Positions 7,540 to 12,614 of a DNA stretch of 12,614 bases are shown piece after piece. The translations under genes were made by a program, and so were the position numbers. Source of the DNA: Odoribacter sp. AF15-53 (GTDB taxonomy: Bacteria; Bacteroidota; Bacteroidia; Bacteroidales; Marinifilaceae); contig NZ_QUHC01000027.1 in NCBI RefSeq assembly GCF_003479425.1, positions 1-12,614 on the forward strand. The letters run 5' to 3'. The notes below the pieces were generated by a model. That model was not told where the DNA came from. It was given only the letters and a program-made list of their open reading frames with translations, and did no database searches. Each line of letters begins with the position of its first letter. The stretch's first letter is position 1.

Positions 7540-7626
7540 GCCCAAGTGGTGAAATTGGTATACACGCTACTTTGAGGTGGTAGTGGCCGTTCGGCTGTGC
7601 AAGTTCGAGTCTTGTCTTGGGCACCA
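7540..7626 (+). tRNA. tRNA-Leu, anticodon GAG
   Basis: This 87-base class II tRNA is complete. Acceptor arms GCCCAAG and CTTGGGC pair over 7 bp and are followed by A and an encoded CCA. The anticodon stem CTACT/GGTAG (one G-T pair) encloses the loop TTGAGGT, giving GAG, which reads CUU and CUC leucine codons. The D-loop region GTGGTGAAATTGGTATACAC and the long variable arm with GCCGTTCGGC match bacterial tRNA-Leu. The T-arm contains GTTCGAGTC. The layout closely follows E. coli tRNA-Leu(GAG). Confidence 0.97.
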
Positions 7627-7634
7627 CAATATAG

Positions 7635-7669
7635 AAGAATCCGTTGATTTACAACGGATTCTTTTTTTG
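7635..7669 (+). terminator. Intrinsic terminator after tRNA-Leu
   Basis: GAATCCGTTG (7637-7646) and CAACGGATTC (7652-7661) form a perfect 10-bp stem, extendable by A-T pairs, with loop ATTTA. Seven T residues follow (7662-7668). This is a strong rho-independent terminator 9 bases after the tRNA. Confidence 0.93.
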
Positions 7670-7685
7670 TAGAACGAAAATTGTC

Positions 7686-7693
7686 TATCTTTG
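7686..7693 (+). promoter_or_regulatory. Putative -7 box directly before the phosphotransferase start
   Basis: This reads TATCTTTG, a perfect TAnnTTTG match, and ends only 4 bases before the ATG at 7698. Transcription would begin at or next to the start codon. A TTTG at 7666-7669, at the end of the terminator T-run, is a possible -33 element but with a short 16-base spacer. Confidence 0.55.
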
Positions 7694-7697
7694 GCGC

Positions 7698-8726
7698 ATG
7701 GAAAAGCAAATAGAGGAATTGTTTAGGAGCTATTCGGGGAAAACACTCTTGAACGTGGAGCCATTACCTGTTTCCGGGTCTGCTCGGAGGTATTATCGGG
7801 TGTACACGGGAGACAGAACTTACGTGGCCGTGTATCATGAAAACTTACGGGAAAACCAGTTGTTCGTGGATTTCACGCGACATTTTAAACAATGCGGGTT
7901 GCATGTGCCGGAGGTATATCATGTTTCTGATGATGGATGTAGTTATTTGCAGGATGATTTGGGGCGTGACATGTTGCTGGATGTCGTGAAGCGGGAGCGT
8001 GAGGGTGCGTTTTTGTGTGACCATACGATGCTTTTGTATCGAAAGGCTTTGTCTGAATTATTGAGATTTCAATTGATTGGGGGAGAGGGGTTAGATTACA
8101 CGAATTGCTTGCCTCGTCCCGTGTTTGATGAGCGGTGTATCCGGTGGGATTTGAATTATTTCAAGTATTGTTTTTTGAAATTAGCGGCCGTGGAGGTGGA
8201 CGAGGAGCGGTTGGAAAATGATTTTGATCAATTGGTGATGACGTTGATGACTGCGAGAACGGATAGTTTCATGTTCCGGGATTTTCAATCGAGAAATATC
8301 ATGGTGGTTGATGATGAAGTTTATTTCATCGATTATCAAGGAGGACGCCAGGGGGCGTTACACTATGACGTGGCTTCGCTGTTGTATGATGCTATCGTGG
8401 AGCTTCCGGAAGAGCAGAAAGAAGAGCTTTTGAGTTTTTATATCAAGGAACTGGCGGTTTATCGGAGGGAAGAGGCTGAAACGTTCCGGGAAAAGTATTA
8501 TCATTTTGTATTGATTCGGTTGTTACAAGCCATGGGAGCTTTCGGCTTGCGAGGATTGCACGAGGGGAAAACTCATTTTGTCGATTCTATCGTTCCCGGA
8601 TTGCAAGGAATTATAGGGTTGTTCGAGTCCGGAAAATTGAATGAGGAATATGCCGAGATTCAACGAACTATCAGAATGGCTTTTAAAAAATACTTTGTAC
8701 CTTTGCGCGCTGAAAGTAATGAATAA
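7698..8726 (+). CDS. AmgK-like phosphotransferase (aminoglycoside phosphotransferase/kinase fold)
   Basis: The 342-residue protein belongs to the APH/choline kinase-like superfamily, closest in look to COG3178 proteins such as AmgK, which phosphorylates N-acetylmuramate or N-acetylglucosamine at C1. The N-terminal loop SGSARRYYRV (residues 26-35) fits the nucleotide-binding glycine-rich region. FMFRDFQSRNIMV (191-203) is the catalytic loop with Asp195 and Asn200; the His common before RD in the superfamily is Phe here. FIDYQGG (210-216) gives the metal-binding Asp212, followed by HYDVASLLYD. The substrate is not proven; AmgK partners such as MurU are not in this window. The ATG at 7698 is preferred: extending upstream would run into the tRNA terminator. 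pyrE follows after 22 bases. It was called from motifs only. Confidence 0.85.
   Translation: MEKQIEELFRSYSGKTLLNVEPLPVSGSARRYYRVYTGDRTYVAVYHENLRENQLFVDFTRHFKQCGLHVPEVYHVSDDGCSYLQDDLGRDMLLDVVKREREGAFLCDHTMLLYRKALSELLRFQLIGGEGLDYTNCLPRPVFDERCIRWDLNYFKYCFLKLAAVEVDEERLENDFDQLVMTLMTARTDSFMFRDFQSRNIMVVDDEVYFIDYQGGRQGALHYDVASLLYDAIVELPEEQKEELLSFYIKELAVYRREEAETFREKYYHFVLIRLLQAMGAFGLRGLHEGKTHFVDSIVPGLQGIIGLFESGKLNEEYAEIQRTIRMAFKKYFVPLRAESNE
8698..8705 (+). promoter_or_regulatory. Possible internal -7 box for pyrE
   Basis: TACCTTTG within the last codons of the phosphotransferase gene is a perfect TAnnTTTG match, 43 bases before the pyrE ATG. The -33 region is not convincing. It would allow pyrE to be expressed apart from the upstream gene. 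Confidence 0.4.
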
Positions 8727-8748
8727 CTATTAAAATAAGAACACAGAT

Positions 8749-9378
8749 ATGAATACTGTTGCAGAACAAGTAGCGTCACATTTGCTACAAATCAAAGCGA
8801 TTAAATTAGAGCCTAATCATCCCTTCACGTGGGCTTCCGGGTGGAAATCCCCGATCTATTGCGACAACCGGAAAACGTTGTCTTACCCGGAGGTACGTAC
8901 TTATATCCGGGATCAATTCGTGAAATTGATCAAGACCAAATACCCGCAGGTGGAATTGATTGCCGGTGTTGCTACCGGGGCTATCGCGCAGGGTGCTTTG
9001 GTTGCTCAGGAGTTAGGTTTGCCATTCGTGTACGTGCGTTCTGCCGCAAAGAATCATGGATTGGAGAATTTGATCGAGGGTGAATATAAAGCCGGTCAGA
9101 AAGTGGTGGTGGTTGAAGATTTGATTTCTACCGGGGGGTCCAGTTTACAGGCCGTGGAGGCTTTGCGAAATAGTGGATGCGACGTGCTGGGTATGGTCGC
9201 TATTTTCACTTACGGGTTCCAGAAAGCGATTGATAATTTCACGAATGCTCATTGCGTGTTGGATACCTTGAGTGATTATAATGCGATGATTGATTTGGCT
9301 CAGAAAACCGGGTACGTGCAAGAGAATGAGGTTGCTAAATTGAAAGAATGGCGCGTTAGTCCAGAGTCTTATAAGTAG
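8749..9378 (+). CDS. pyrE: Orotate phosphoribosyltransferase
   Basis: PyrE condenses orotate with PRPP to form OMP in de novo pyrimidine synthesis in the cytosol. The 209 residues match the usual length. FTWASGWKSPIYCDNRK (residues 26-42) is the conserved N-terminal orotate-binding segment. YVRSAAKNHG (95-104) corresponds to the catalytic flexible loop with Lys101 and His103. VVVVEDLISTGGSS (119-132) is the PRPP-binding motif with the acidic pair Glu123-Asp124. It sits 22 bases after the phosphotransferase gene and 29 bases before the SRPBCC gene, so the three may form one operon; an internal TACCTTTG box may add separate control. There is no clear Shine-Dalgarno, as usual in this phylum. The gene looks intact. 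Confidence 0.97.
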   Translation: MNTVAEQVASHLLQIKAIKLEPNHPFTWASGWKSPIYCDNRKTLSYPEVRTYIRDQFVKLIKTKYPQVELIAGVATGAIAQGALVAQELGLPFVYVRSAAKNHGLENLIEGEYKAGQKVVVVEDLISTGGSSLQAVEALRNSGCDVLGMVAIFTYGFQKAIDNFTNAHCVLDTLSDYNAMIDLAQKTGYVQENEVAKLKEWRVSPESYK

Positions 9379-9407
9379 TAGGGGTTTTCTGTATTAAATA
9401 AGTGAAT

Positions 9408-9869
9408 ATGTCAACACGAGTTATTAGCGATATACAGAAAATCGATAGCCCTATTGCAGACGTGTACTCGTTTCTTTCGGATTTTTCTAAGATCGGGAGG
9501 TTGATCGAGACGGCTCGCCAGATGGGAGCCGGACAGCAAATGTCCGAGATTTCTGATAAAATTGAAAATGTTGTTACCACGGAGGACACGTGTACGTTTT
9601 TGGTAAAGGGACTTGGCGAGATGGGGGTAAGGATCGTGGAGAGAGAGGAACCTAAATTGATAAAGTTGGAAGGGGACGGAAGTGTACCTTTTAATTTTGA
9701 AGTATGGATTCAATTGCTGGATAATGGTCCTTATGATACCCGATTGAGAATTACGGTAGAAGCTGATTTGAACATGATGATGAAGATGTTGTTGAAGGGA
9801 AAGTTGGAGAAAGGGATCAATCAGCTGGCAGAAGGTTTATCGAAAATTCCTTATGGATATATGCGTTAA
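9408..9869 (+). CDS. SRPBCC-fold (START/polyketide cyclase-like) protein of unknown function
   Basis: The 153-residue protein has the order expected for an SRPBCC helix-grip fold: an N-terminal strand followed by SPIADVYSFLSDFSKIGRL, where the motif 'xVxxFLSDFxxxxxL' is typical, then several predicted strands including FNFEVWIQL and RLRITVEADL. It ends in a long helix, MMMKMLLKGKLEKGINQLAE. Such proteins bind hydrophobic ligands in a deep pocket; the ligand here is unknown. No signal peptide or membrane segment is seen. The start is the ATG at 9408, though an in-frame GTG at 9402 is possible. It lies 29 bases after pyrE, an arrangement I recall as common in Bacteroidales, and is followed by a strong terminator 1 base after the stop. 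Confidence 0.8.
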   Translation: MSTRVISDIQKIDSPIADVYSFLSDFSKIGRLIETARQMGAGQQMSEISDKIENVVTTEDTCTFLVKGLGEMGVRIVEREEPKLIKLEGDGSVPFNFEVWIQLLDNGPYDTRLRITVEADLNMMMKMLLKGKLEKGINQLAEGLSKIPYGYMR

Positions 9870-9870
9870 T

Positions 9871-9900
9871 AAAAAAGCTCTTCAAACGAAGAGCTTTTTT
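9871..9900. terminator. Bidirectional intrinsic terminator between convergent genes
   Basis: A perfect 13-bp inverted repeat, AAAAAAGCTCTTC / GAAGAGCTTTTTT, flanks the loop AAAC. The A-run on one side and T-run on the other let it stop transcription on both strands. It lies 1 base after the SRPBCC stop and 1 base before the end of the convergent DUF3276 gene. Confidence 0.93.
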
Positions 9901-9901
9901 A

Positions 9902-10255
9902 TTATTTGGATAGATCATCAAAATCAATGTCATCAAATTTGTTTATCTCAACTTCTTCATGAACTGCTAGTGTCTCCCCGTTAAGAGCTGCTTTGATGTA
10001 AGCAACAGCGTCGTCGAGCCCTTCTGCAAATTTATCAAAGTCTTCTTTATATAAAAAGATCTTATGCTTTTCGTAACTTTGAGAACCGTCTTTTTCGAGT
10101 TTCTTTTTACTTTCAGTAATCGTTAGATAGTAATCGTTATTACGGGTAGCTTTTACATCGAAAAAATAAGTCCTTTTCCCTGCTCTCACCGGTTTTGAAT
10201 AGATCTCATCCCGATCATTCATTTCCATACCTTCATTCTTTTCGTAACCTTCCAT
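9902..10255 (-). CDS. DUF3276 family protein (bacterial PUR-alpha-like nucleic-acid binder)
   Basis: The 117-residue protein matches the DUF3276/PUR family: a core beginning near residue 18 with EIYSKPVRAGKRTYFFDVKA, then DYYLTITESKK, then KHKIFLYKEDFDKFAEGLDDAVAYIK. These form the beta-beta-beta-beta-alpha repeat of the PUR fold, with the typical TYFFDV and FLYKEDF strands. The Borrelia burgdorferi relative binds nucleic acid, so a single-stranded DNA or RNA role is inferred. A short acidic C-tail, DDIDFDDLSK, follows. The ATG at 10255 gives an N-terminal charged stretch; in-frame ATGs at residues 10 and 12 are alternative starts because the conserved core begins later. The gene is convergent with the pyrE cluster. 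It stands alone behind a TACTTTTG box. Confidence 0.88.
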   Translation of the reverse strand: MEGYEKNEGMEMNDRDEIYSKPVRAGKRTYFFDVKATRNNDYYLTITESKKKLEKDGSQSYEKHKIFLYKEDFDKFAEGLDDAVAYIKAALNGETLAVHEEVEINKFDDIDFDDLSK

Positions 10256-10289
10256 GTTAAATTAAAATTATTAATTAGACTTTGCGTCT

Positions 10290-10297
10290 CAAAAGTA
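10290..10297 (-). promoter_or_regulatory. Putative -7 box for the DUF3276 gene
   Basis: On the minus strand this reads TACTTTTG, matching TAnnTTTG, 34 bases before the ATG at 10255. A TTG further upstream has only a 15-base spacer, so the -33 element is unclear. Confidence 0.5.
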
Positions 10298-10406
10298 GGA
10301 AAAATAATATAACAACGTCTATTTTTGTAATATTTTTTTGTTGTTGGTTATCAATATCTTACTTTAATGGAAACGTTTTAAAAAGATTGGTTATGTTTAT
10401 ATTGTA

Positions 10407-10414
10407 TATATTTG
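10407..10414 (+). promoter_or_regulatory. Possible extra plus-strand -7 box upstream of trpS
   Basis: TATATTTG is a perfect TAnnTTTG match about 210 bases before trpS. A TTG at 10387-10389 has a 17-base spacer. It could give a long trpS leader or a small RNA; in AT-rich DNA a chance match is also likely. Confidence 0.3.
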
Positions 10415-10562
10415 ATTGATACACAATAACTTGAATCTATCTAGTGAGGTGAAAATGTATCTACTTTTACATGCTGTTTTTATGAAATGTATTTTGCAAC
10501 ATGAACTGTAGATGGGATGATACGTAATAATGATAACCGTTTTGTTACCTCGTGTTGCTTGA

Positions 10563-10595
10563 TTGTTGTACAAAACGAATAAAACCGTATCTTTG
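10563..10595 (+). promoter_or_regulatory. Promoter of trpS
   Basis: TATCTTTG (10588-10595) is a perfect -7 box. Overlapping TTG triplets at 10563-10568 offer a -33 element; the second leaves a 19-base spacer. The implied 5' leader is about 20-25 bases before the ATG at 10624. Confidence 0.68.
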
Positions 10596-10623
10596 TATGT
10601 TTTAAATTAGTAAATTTCAGACA

Positions 10624-11607
10624 ATGGAGACAGTAGTAAGTGGAATTCGGCCCACGGGTAATCTGCACCTGGGGAATTATTTTGGAGCGGTAAAGAATTT
10701 TCTTAAAATGCAAGACGAGTATAAATGTTTCTTTTTTATAGCCGATTGGCATTCGTTGACAACGCATCCTCGTCCGGGTAATGTGGTGGAAAATGTGCGG
10801 AAAATTCTGGCAGAATATCTCGCTTGTGGTTTGGATCCGGAAAAGGCGACTATTTATGTGCAAAGTGATATCAAGGAAATCCTCGAATTATATTTATTCT
10901 TAAACATGAATGCTTATCTCGGCGAGTTAGAGAGAACAACCACGTTTAAGGAAAAAGCCCGGAAACAACCTGATAACGTGAATGCCGGATTGTTGACTTA
11001 CCCGACGTTAATGGCGGCGGATATTATCATACATAAGGCCCATAAAGTTCCGGTGGGAAAAGATCAGGAACAGAACATGGAAATGGCCCGGAAATTCGCC
11101 CGGCGTTTTAACACGATATACGGGTATGAGTTATTTCCCGAACCGCAATCTTTTTCTTACACGGGAGAGGGGATCAAAATACCGGGATTGGATGGTTCCG
11201 GGAAGATGGGAAAGTCGGAAGGAAATGCAATATATCTGTTCGATGATGCGGCGACCATTCGCAAAAAGGTGATGAAAGCCGTGACTGATAGTGGTCCAAC
11301 AGTACCCAATAGTGACAAACCGGAGGTTATTCAGAATTTGTTTACTCTGCTGGATGTTGTTTCTTCCAAAGACACGTATGATTATTTTAACGAGAAGTAT
11401 AATAATTGCGAGATTCGTTACGGAGATTTGAAGAAGCAATTGGCCGAGGATGTGATTAATTTCTGTGCCCCGATTCGGGAACGTATTTTGGATTACGCGT
11501 CTAATGTTGATTATTTAGATAAAGTAGCAGCCCTGGGAGCGGAAAAAGCTCAGGCCAGTGCCCAGACGACCATTAAGGAAGTTCGTAAACTTATTGGTTT
11601 TCGCTAG
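10624..11607 (+). CDS. trpS: Tryptophanyl-tRNA synthetase
   Basis: TrpS charges tRNA-Trp with tryptophan using ATP. The 327 residues match the compact bacterial type. It opens with SGIRPTGNLHLGNYFGAV, holding the class I HIGH-type motif as HLGN at residues 15-18. MAADIIIHKAHKVPVGKDQ (130-148) is the usual tryptophan/ATP pocket segment with Asp133. GKMGKSEGN (193-201) is the KMSKS-type loop, here KMGKS. A helical anticodon-binding tail ends near residue 327. The ATG at 10624 starts immediately before the conserved first strand. No T-box-like leader or attenuator is apparent upstream. ruvA begins 75 bases downstream with no terminator between, so they may be co-transcribed. The gene appears complete. 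Confidence 0.97.
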   Translation: METVVSGIRPTGNLHLGNYFGAVKNFLKMQDEYKCFFFIADWHSLTTHPRPGNVVENVRKILAEYLACGLDPEKATIYVQSDIKEILELYLFLNMNAYLGELERTTTFKEKARKQPDNVNAGLLTYPTLMAADIIIHKAHKVPVGKDQEQNMEMARKFARRFNTIYGYELFPEPQSFSYTGEGIKIPGLDGSGKMGKSEGNAIYLFDDAATIRKKVMKAVTDSGPTVPNSDKPEVIQNLFTLLDVVSSKDTYDYFNEKYNNCEIRYGDLKKQLAEDVINFCAPIRERILDYASNVDYLDKVAALGAEKAQASAQTTIKEVRKLIGFR

Positions 11608-11649
11608 TAGAAAGTGTAAACTAGATTGAAAGTTGGATATGTAAAAGTC

Positions 11650-11680
11650 ATTTTCAATTTTCAATTTTCAATTTTCAATT
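11650..11680. repeat. 7-bp tandem repeat ATTTTCA x4 before ruvA
   Basis: Four exact copies of ATTTTCA begin at 11650, 11657, 11664 and 11671, followed by a partial ATT. The array ends 2 bases before the ruvA ATG, exactly where a ribosome binding site would sit. Similar ATTTTCA arrays are, in my recollection, common in Bacteroidales intergenic DNA. Confidence 0.85.
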
Positions 11681-11682
11681 GT

Positions 11683-12264
11683 ATGTACGAGTATATTAAA
11701 GGTGAATTAGTGGAGGCAACTCCGGCAAATGCCGTTGTTGATTGTGGAGGAGTGGGCTATTATATTAATATTTCAGTGAATACTTATTCTAAGATAGCTT
11801 CTCAGGCGCGAGTGCTACTTTATATTCATCAAATTGTCCGAGAGGATGCTCATTTATTGTATGGGTTCTTTTCCAAAGAGGAGAGAAGTCTGTTTCGTTC
11901 GTTGATTTCGGTTTCCGGAATAGGGGCTAATACTGCGAACGTGATGTTGAGTTCAATGACGGTGGAAGAGATTACGGGGGCAATTCTGACCGAAAATGTT
12001 AATGCAATAAAAAGTGTGAAGGGGATTGGTGCGAAGACTGCTCAGCGAGTGATTATCGAGTTGAAAGACAAGGTCGGTAAGGAAGGTGTATCTGTCGAAG
12101 GGGTGGGTTTTGCTTCGAATGCGGTGCGAGAAGAGGCGCAAGCAGCTTTGATCATGTTGGGATTTGCTCGTGCTCAGGTTGTGAAAACACTGGACAAGAT
12201 TTTAGCATCCGAAAAGGTGGATTCTGTGGAAAGTTTAATCAAGCTGGCATTGAAACATCTCTAG
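11683..12264 (+). CDS. ruvA: Holliday junction DNA helicase subunit RuvA
   Basis: RuvA binds four-way Holliday junctions as a tetramer and loads the RuvB motor for branch migration in recombination and repair. The 193-residue product has the three expected domains. The N-terminal OB fold begins MYEYIKGELVEATPANAVVD and runs to about residue 62. Two helix-hairpin-helix motifs follow, SVSGIGANTAN (76-86) and SVKGIGAKTAQ (111-121). A flexible linker leads to the C-terminal three-helix RuvB-binding domain (about 146-193, EEAQAALIMLGF). The frame is open 19 codons further upstream, but those codons translate the ATTTTCA repeat, so the ATG at 11683 that begins the family motif is the start. ruvB is not in the window. 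A hairpin with T-run lies 28 bases after the stop. Confidence 0.96.
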   Translation: MYEYIKGELVEATPANAVVDCGGVGYYINISVNTYSKIASQARVLLYIHQIVREDAHLLYGFFSKEERSLFRSLISVSGIGANTANVMLSSMTVEEITGAILTENVNAIKSVKGIGAKTAQRVIIELKDKVGKEGVSVEGVGFASNAVREEAQAALIMLGFARAQVVKTLDKILASEKVDSVESLIKLALKHL

Positions 12265-12291
12265 TAAAGATTATATTGTTTTTAGAATATG

Positions 12292-12323
12292 TCGCATCAG
12301 CATGAATTTGTTGATGCGATTTT
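12292..12323 (+). terminator. Likely ruvA terminator
   Basis: TCGCATCA (12292-12299) and TGATGCGA (12312-12319) form a perfect 8-bp stem with a 12-base loop, followed by TTTT. It is 28 bases after the ruvA stop. The T-run is short and the loop large, so efficiency may be moderate. Confidence 0.62.
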
Positions 12324-12356
12324 CATTTCCGGTTAATACTTGGGTAATTCTGGCAT

Positions 12357-12388
12357 GAGTTTACTTCGGTTTACTGTAAACTTTTTTC
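12357..12388 (+). terminator. Second terminator-like hairpin downstream of ruvA
   Basis: AGTTTAC (12358-12364) pairs with GTAAACT (12376-12382) and is followed by a T-run to 12387. A nested GTTTAC-T-GTAAAC palindrome lies inside, so two foldings compete. It could back up the first terminator. Confidence 0.5.
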
Positions 12389-12430
12389 AGGATAATACGC
12401 GCAGAAATTCGGGAGAAGACAGGGAACAAT

Positions 12431-12461
12431 TTCGAATCATCCTCGAATTACCTTCGAATCA
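12431..12461. repeat. 11-bp direct repeat, three units (TTCGAATCA type)
   Basis: TTCGAATCA at 12431, CTCGAATTA at 12442 and TTCGAATCA at 12453 are spaced by exactly 11 bases, one DNA helical turn. The first and third are identical, the second has two changes. Such phasing is compatible with repeated protein-binding sites on one face, but no protein is identified. Confidence 0.65.
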
Positions 12462-12488
12462 AAGACGTTCGGGGACGTCTTTGATTTG
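12455..12488. repeat. 14-bp stem-loop
   Basis: AATCAAAGACGT (12457-12468) and ACGTCTTTGATT (12475-12486) are exact reverse complements around a TCGGGG loop. A G-T pair and a C-G pair extend the stem to 14 bp. No long T-run follows. It overlaps the third 11-bp repeat unit. Confidence 0.75.
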
Positions 12489-12576
12489 TGGGAACAAGGG
12501 AGGCGATCGTGTTCTTCCCGGGTAATGGTCCGGCAGTAACTTGGTATTTCCCGCATGTTAGCCGAGAAAAACTGCA

Positions 12577-12609
12577 TTTACAATTAACTGTCGAGCAGTA
12601 AGTTGTAAA
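12577..12609. repeat. Imperfect inverted repeat at right edge
   Basis: TTTACAATTAACTG (12577-12590) and CAGTAAGTTGTAAA (12596-12609) pair at 12 of 14 positions around the loop TCGAG, then run into A residues to the window end. Function is unknown; the downstream sequence is cut off. Confidence 0.55.
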
Positions 12610-12614
12610 AAAAA

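Larger units (their letters stand above)
10256..10623. other. AT-rich intergenic region between DUF3276 and trpS (368 bases)
   Basis: No convincing protein gene is present. It holds a minus-strand -7 box for the DUF3276 gene near 10290 and two plus-strand TAnnTTTG boxes at 10407 and 10588; the second fits trpS. Between them, an 18-codon frame (10455-10511, ATG to TAG) follows a GAGGTG, a rare Shine-Dalgarno-like match here, but it has no Trp codons and no recognisable content. No intrinsic terminator is seen. The stretch is markedly more AT-rich than the genes on either side. Confidence 0.6.
12265..12614. other. Intergenic region after ruvA (350 bases) with repeats and hairpins, no gene
   Basis: No protein gene or TAnnTTTG box is supported on the plus strand. 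It carries two terminator-like hairpins near its start, an 11-bp triple repeat overlapping a 14-bp stem-loop in the middle, and an imperfect inverted repeat ending in a run of A at the window edge. A 61-codon open frame from 12340 begins at TTG and runs straight through these structures, so it was not called. Confidence 0.6.

Noticed and set aside
7540..7626. tRNA-Leu as an integration site for a mobile element
   Set aside because: No repeat of the tRNA 3' end and no integrase gene are seen in the window; the downstream side holds its own terminator and a housekeeping-like cluster.
10256..10623. T-box or Trp attenuator upstream of trpS
   Set aside because: No Trp codons, no terminator/antiterminator pair and no T-box-like sequence are visible. 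T-box elements are also not expected in Bacteroidota.
12340..12525. A 61-codon open frame after ruvA
   Set aside because: It begins at TTG, has no promoter box or recognisable content, and crosses a terminator-like hairpin, the 11-bp repeats and the 14-bp stem-loop.

Overview
The window looks like ordinary chromosomal sequence from a member of the Bacteroidota, most likely the order Bacteroidales. Three things point there. First, TAnnTTTG-type -7 boxes, the Bacteroidota sigma factor signature, lie just upstream of most transcription units. Second, clear Shine-Dalgarno sequences are largely absent. Third, several families are typical of this phylum: a DUF3276 (PUR-fold) protein, AAA-ATPase-like/PD-(D/E)XK fusions, Rpn-type PD-(D/E)XK proteins, and pyrE followed by an SRPBCC gene. 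A genus such as Odoribacter or Butyricimonas is only a guess from general style.

Left part (1-5463). A truncated Rpn/PDDEXK_2 gene runs left off the window edge and is divergent from a long secreted TPR-repeat protein. The TPR gene converges on an RsmF-like rRNA m5C methyltransferase gene. That gene is in turn divergent from an AAA-ATPase-like protein with a C-terminal PD-(D/E)XK nuclease domain. Both divergent intergenic gaps carry back-to-back -7 boxes.

Middle part (5478-7669). murB follows the ATPase gene after only 14 bases. A 162-base gap with a 9-bp tandem repeat and two hairpins separates murB from an acyl-ACP thioesterase gene. Then comes a complete tRNA-Leu(GAG) with encoded CCA, a near-consensus promoter and a strong intrinsic terminator.

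Right part (7698-12614). An AmgK-like phosphotransferase gene, pyrE and an SRPBCC-fold gene form a compact co-directional run. It ends at a perfect 13-bp bidirectional terminator shared with the convergent DUF3276 gene. After a 368-base AT-rich intergenic region come trpS and ruvA. The last 350 bases hold no convincing gene. They contain terminator-like hairpins, an 11-bp triple repeat and a 14-bp stem-loop.

Most genes here are housekeeping: cell wall precursor synthesis (murB), lipid metabolism (thioesterase), pyrimidine synthesis (pyrE), translation (trpS, tRNA-Leu, rsmF-like) and recombination (ruvA). I did not find a convincing new biological system. The items most worth a second look are the intergenic repeat/hairpin elements, a probably leaderless phosphotransferase transcript, and two nuclease-fold proteins of poorly known role.
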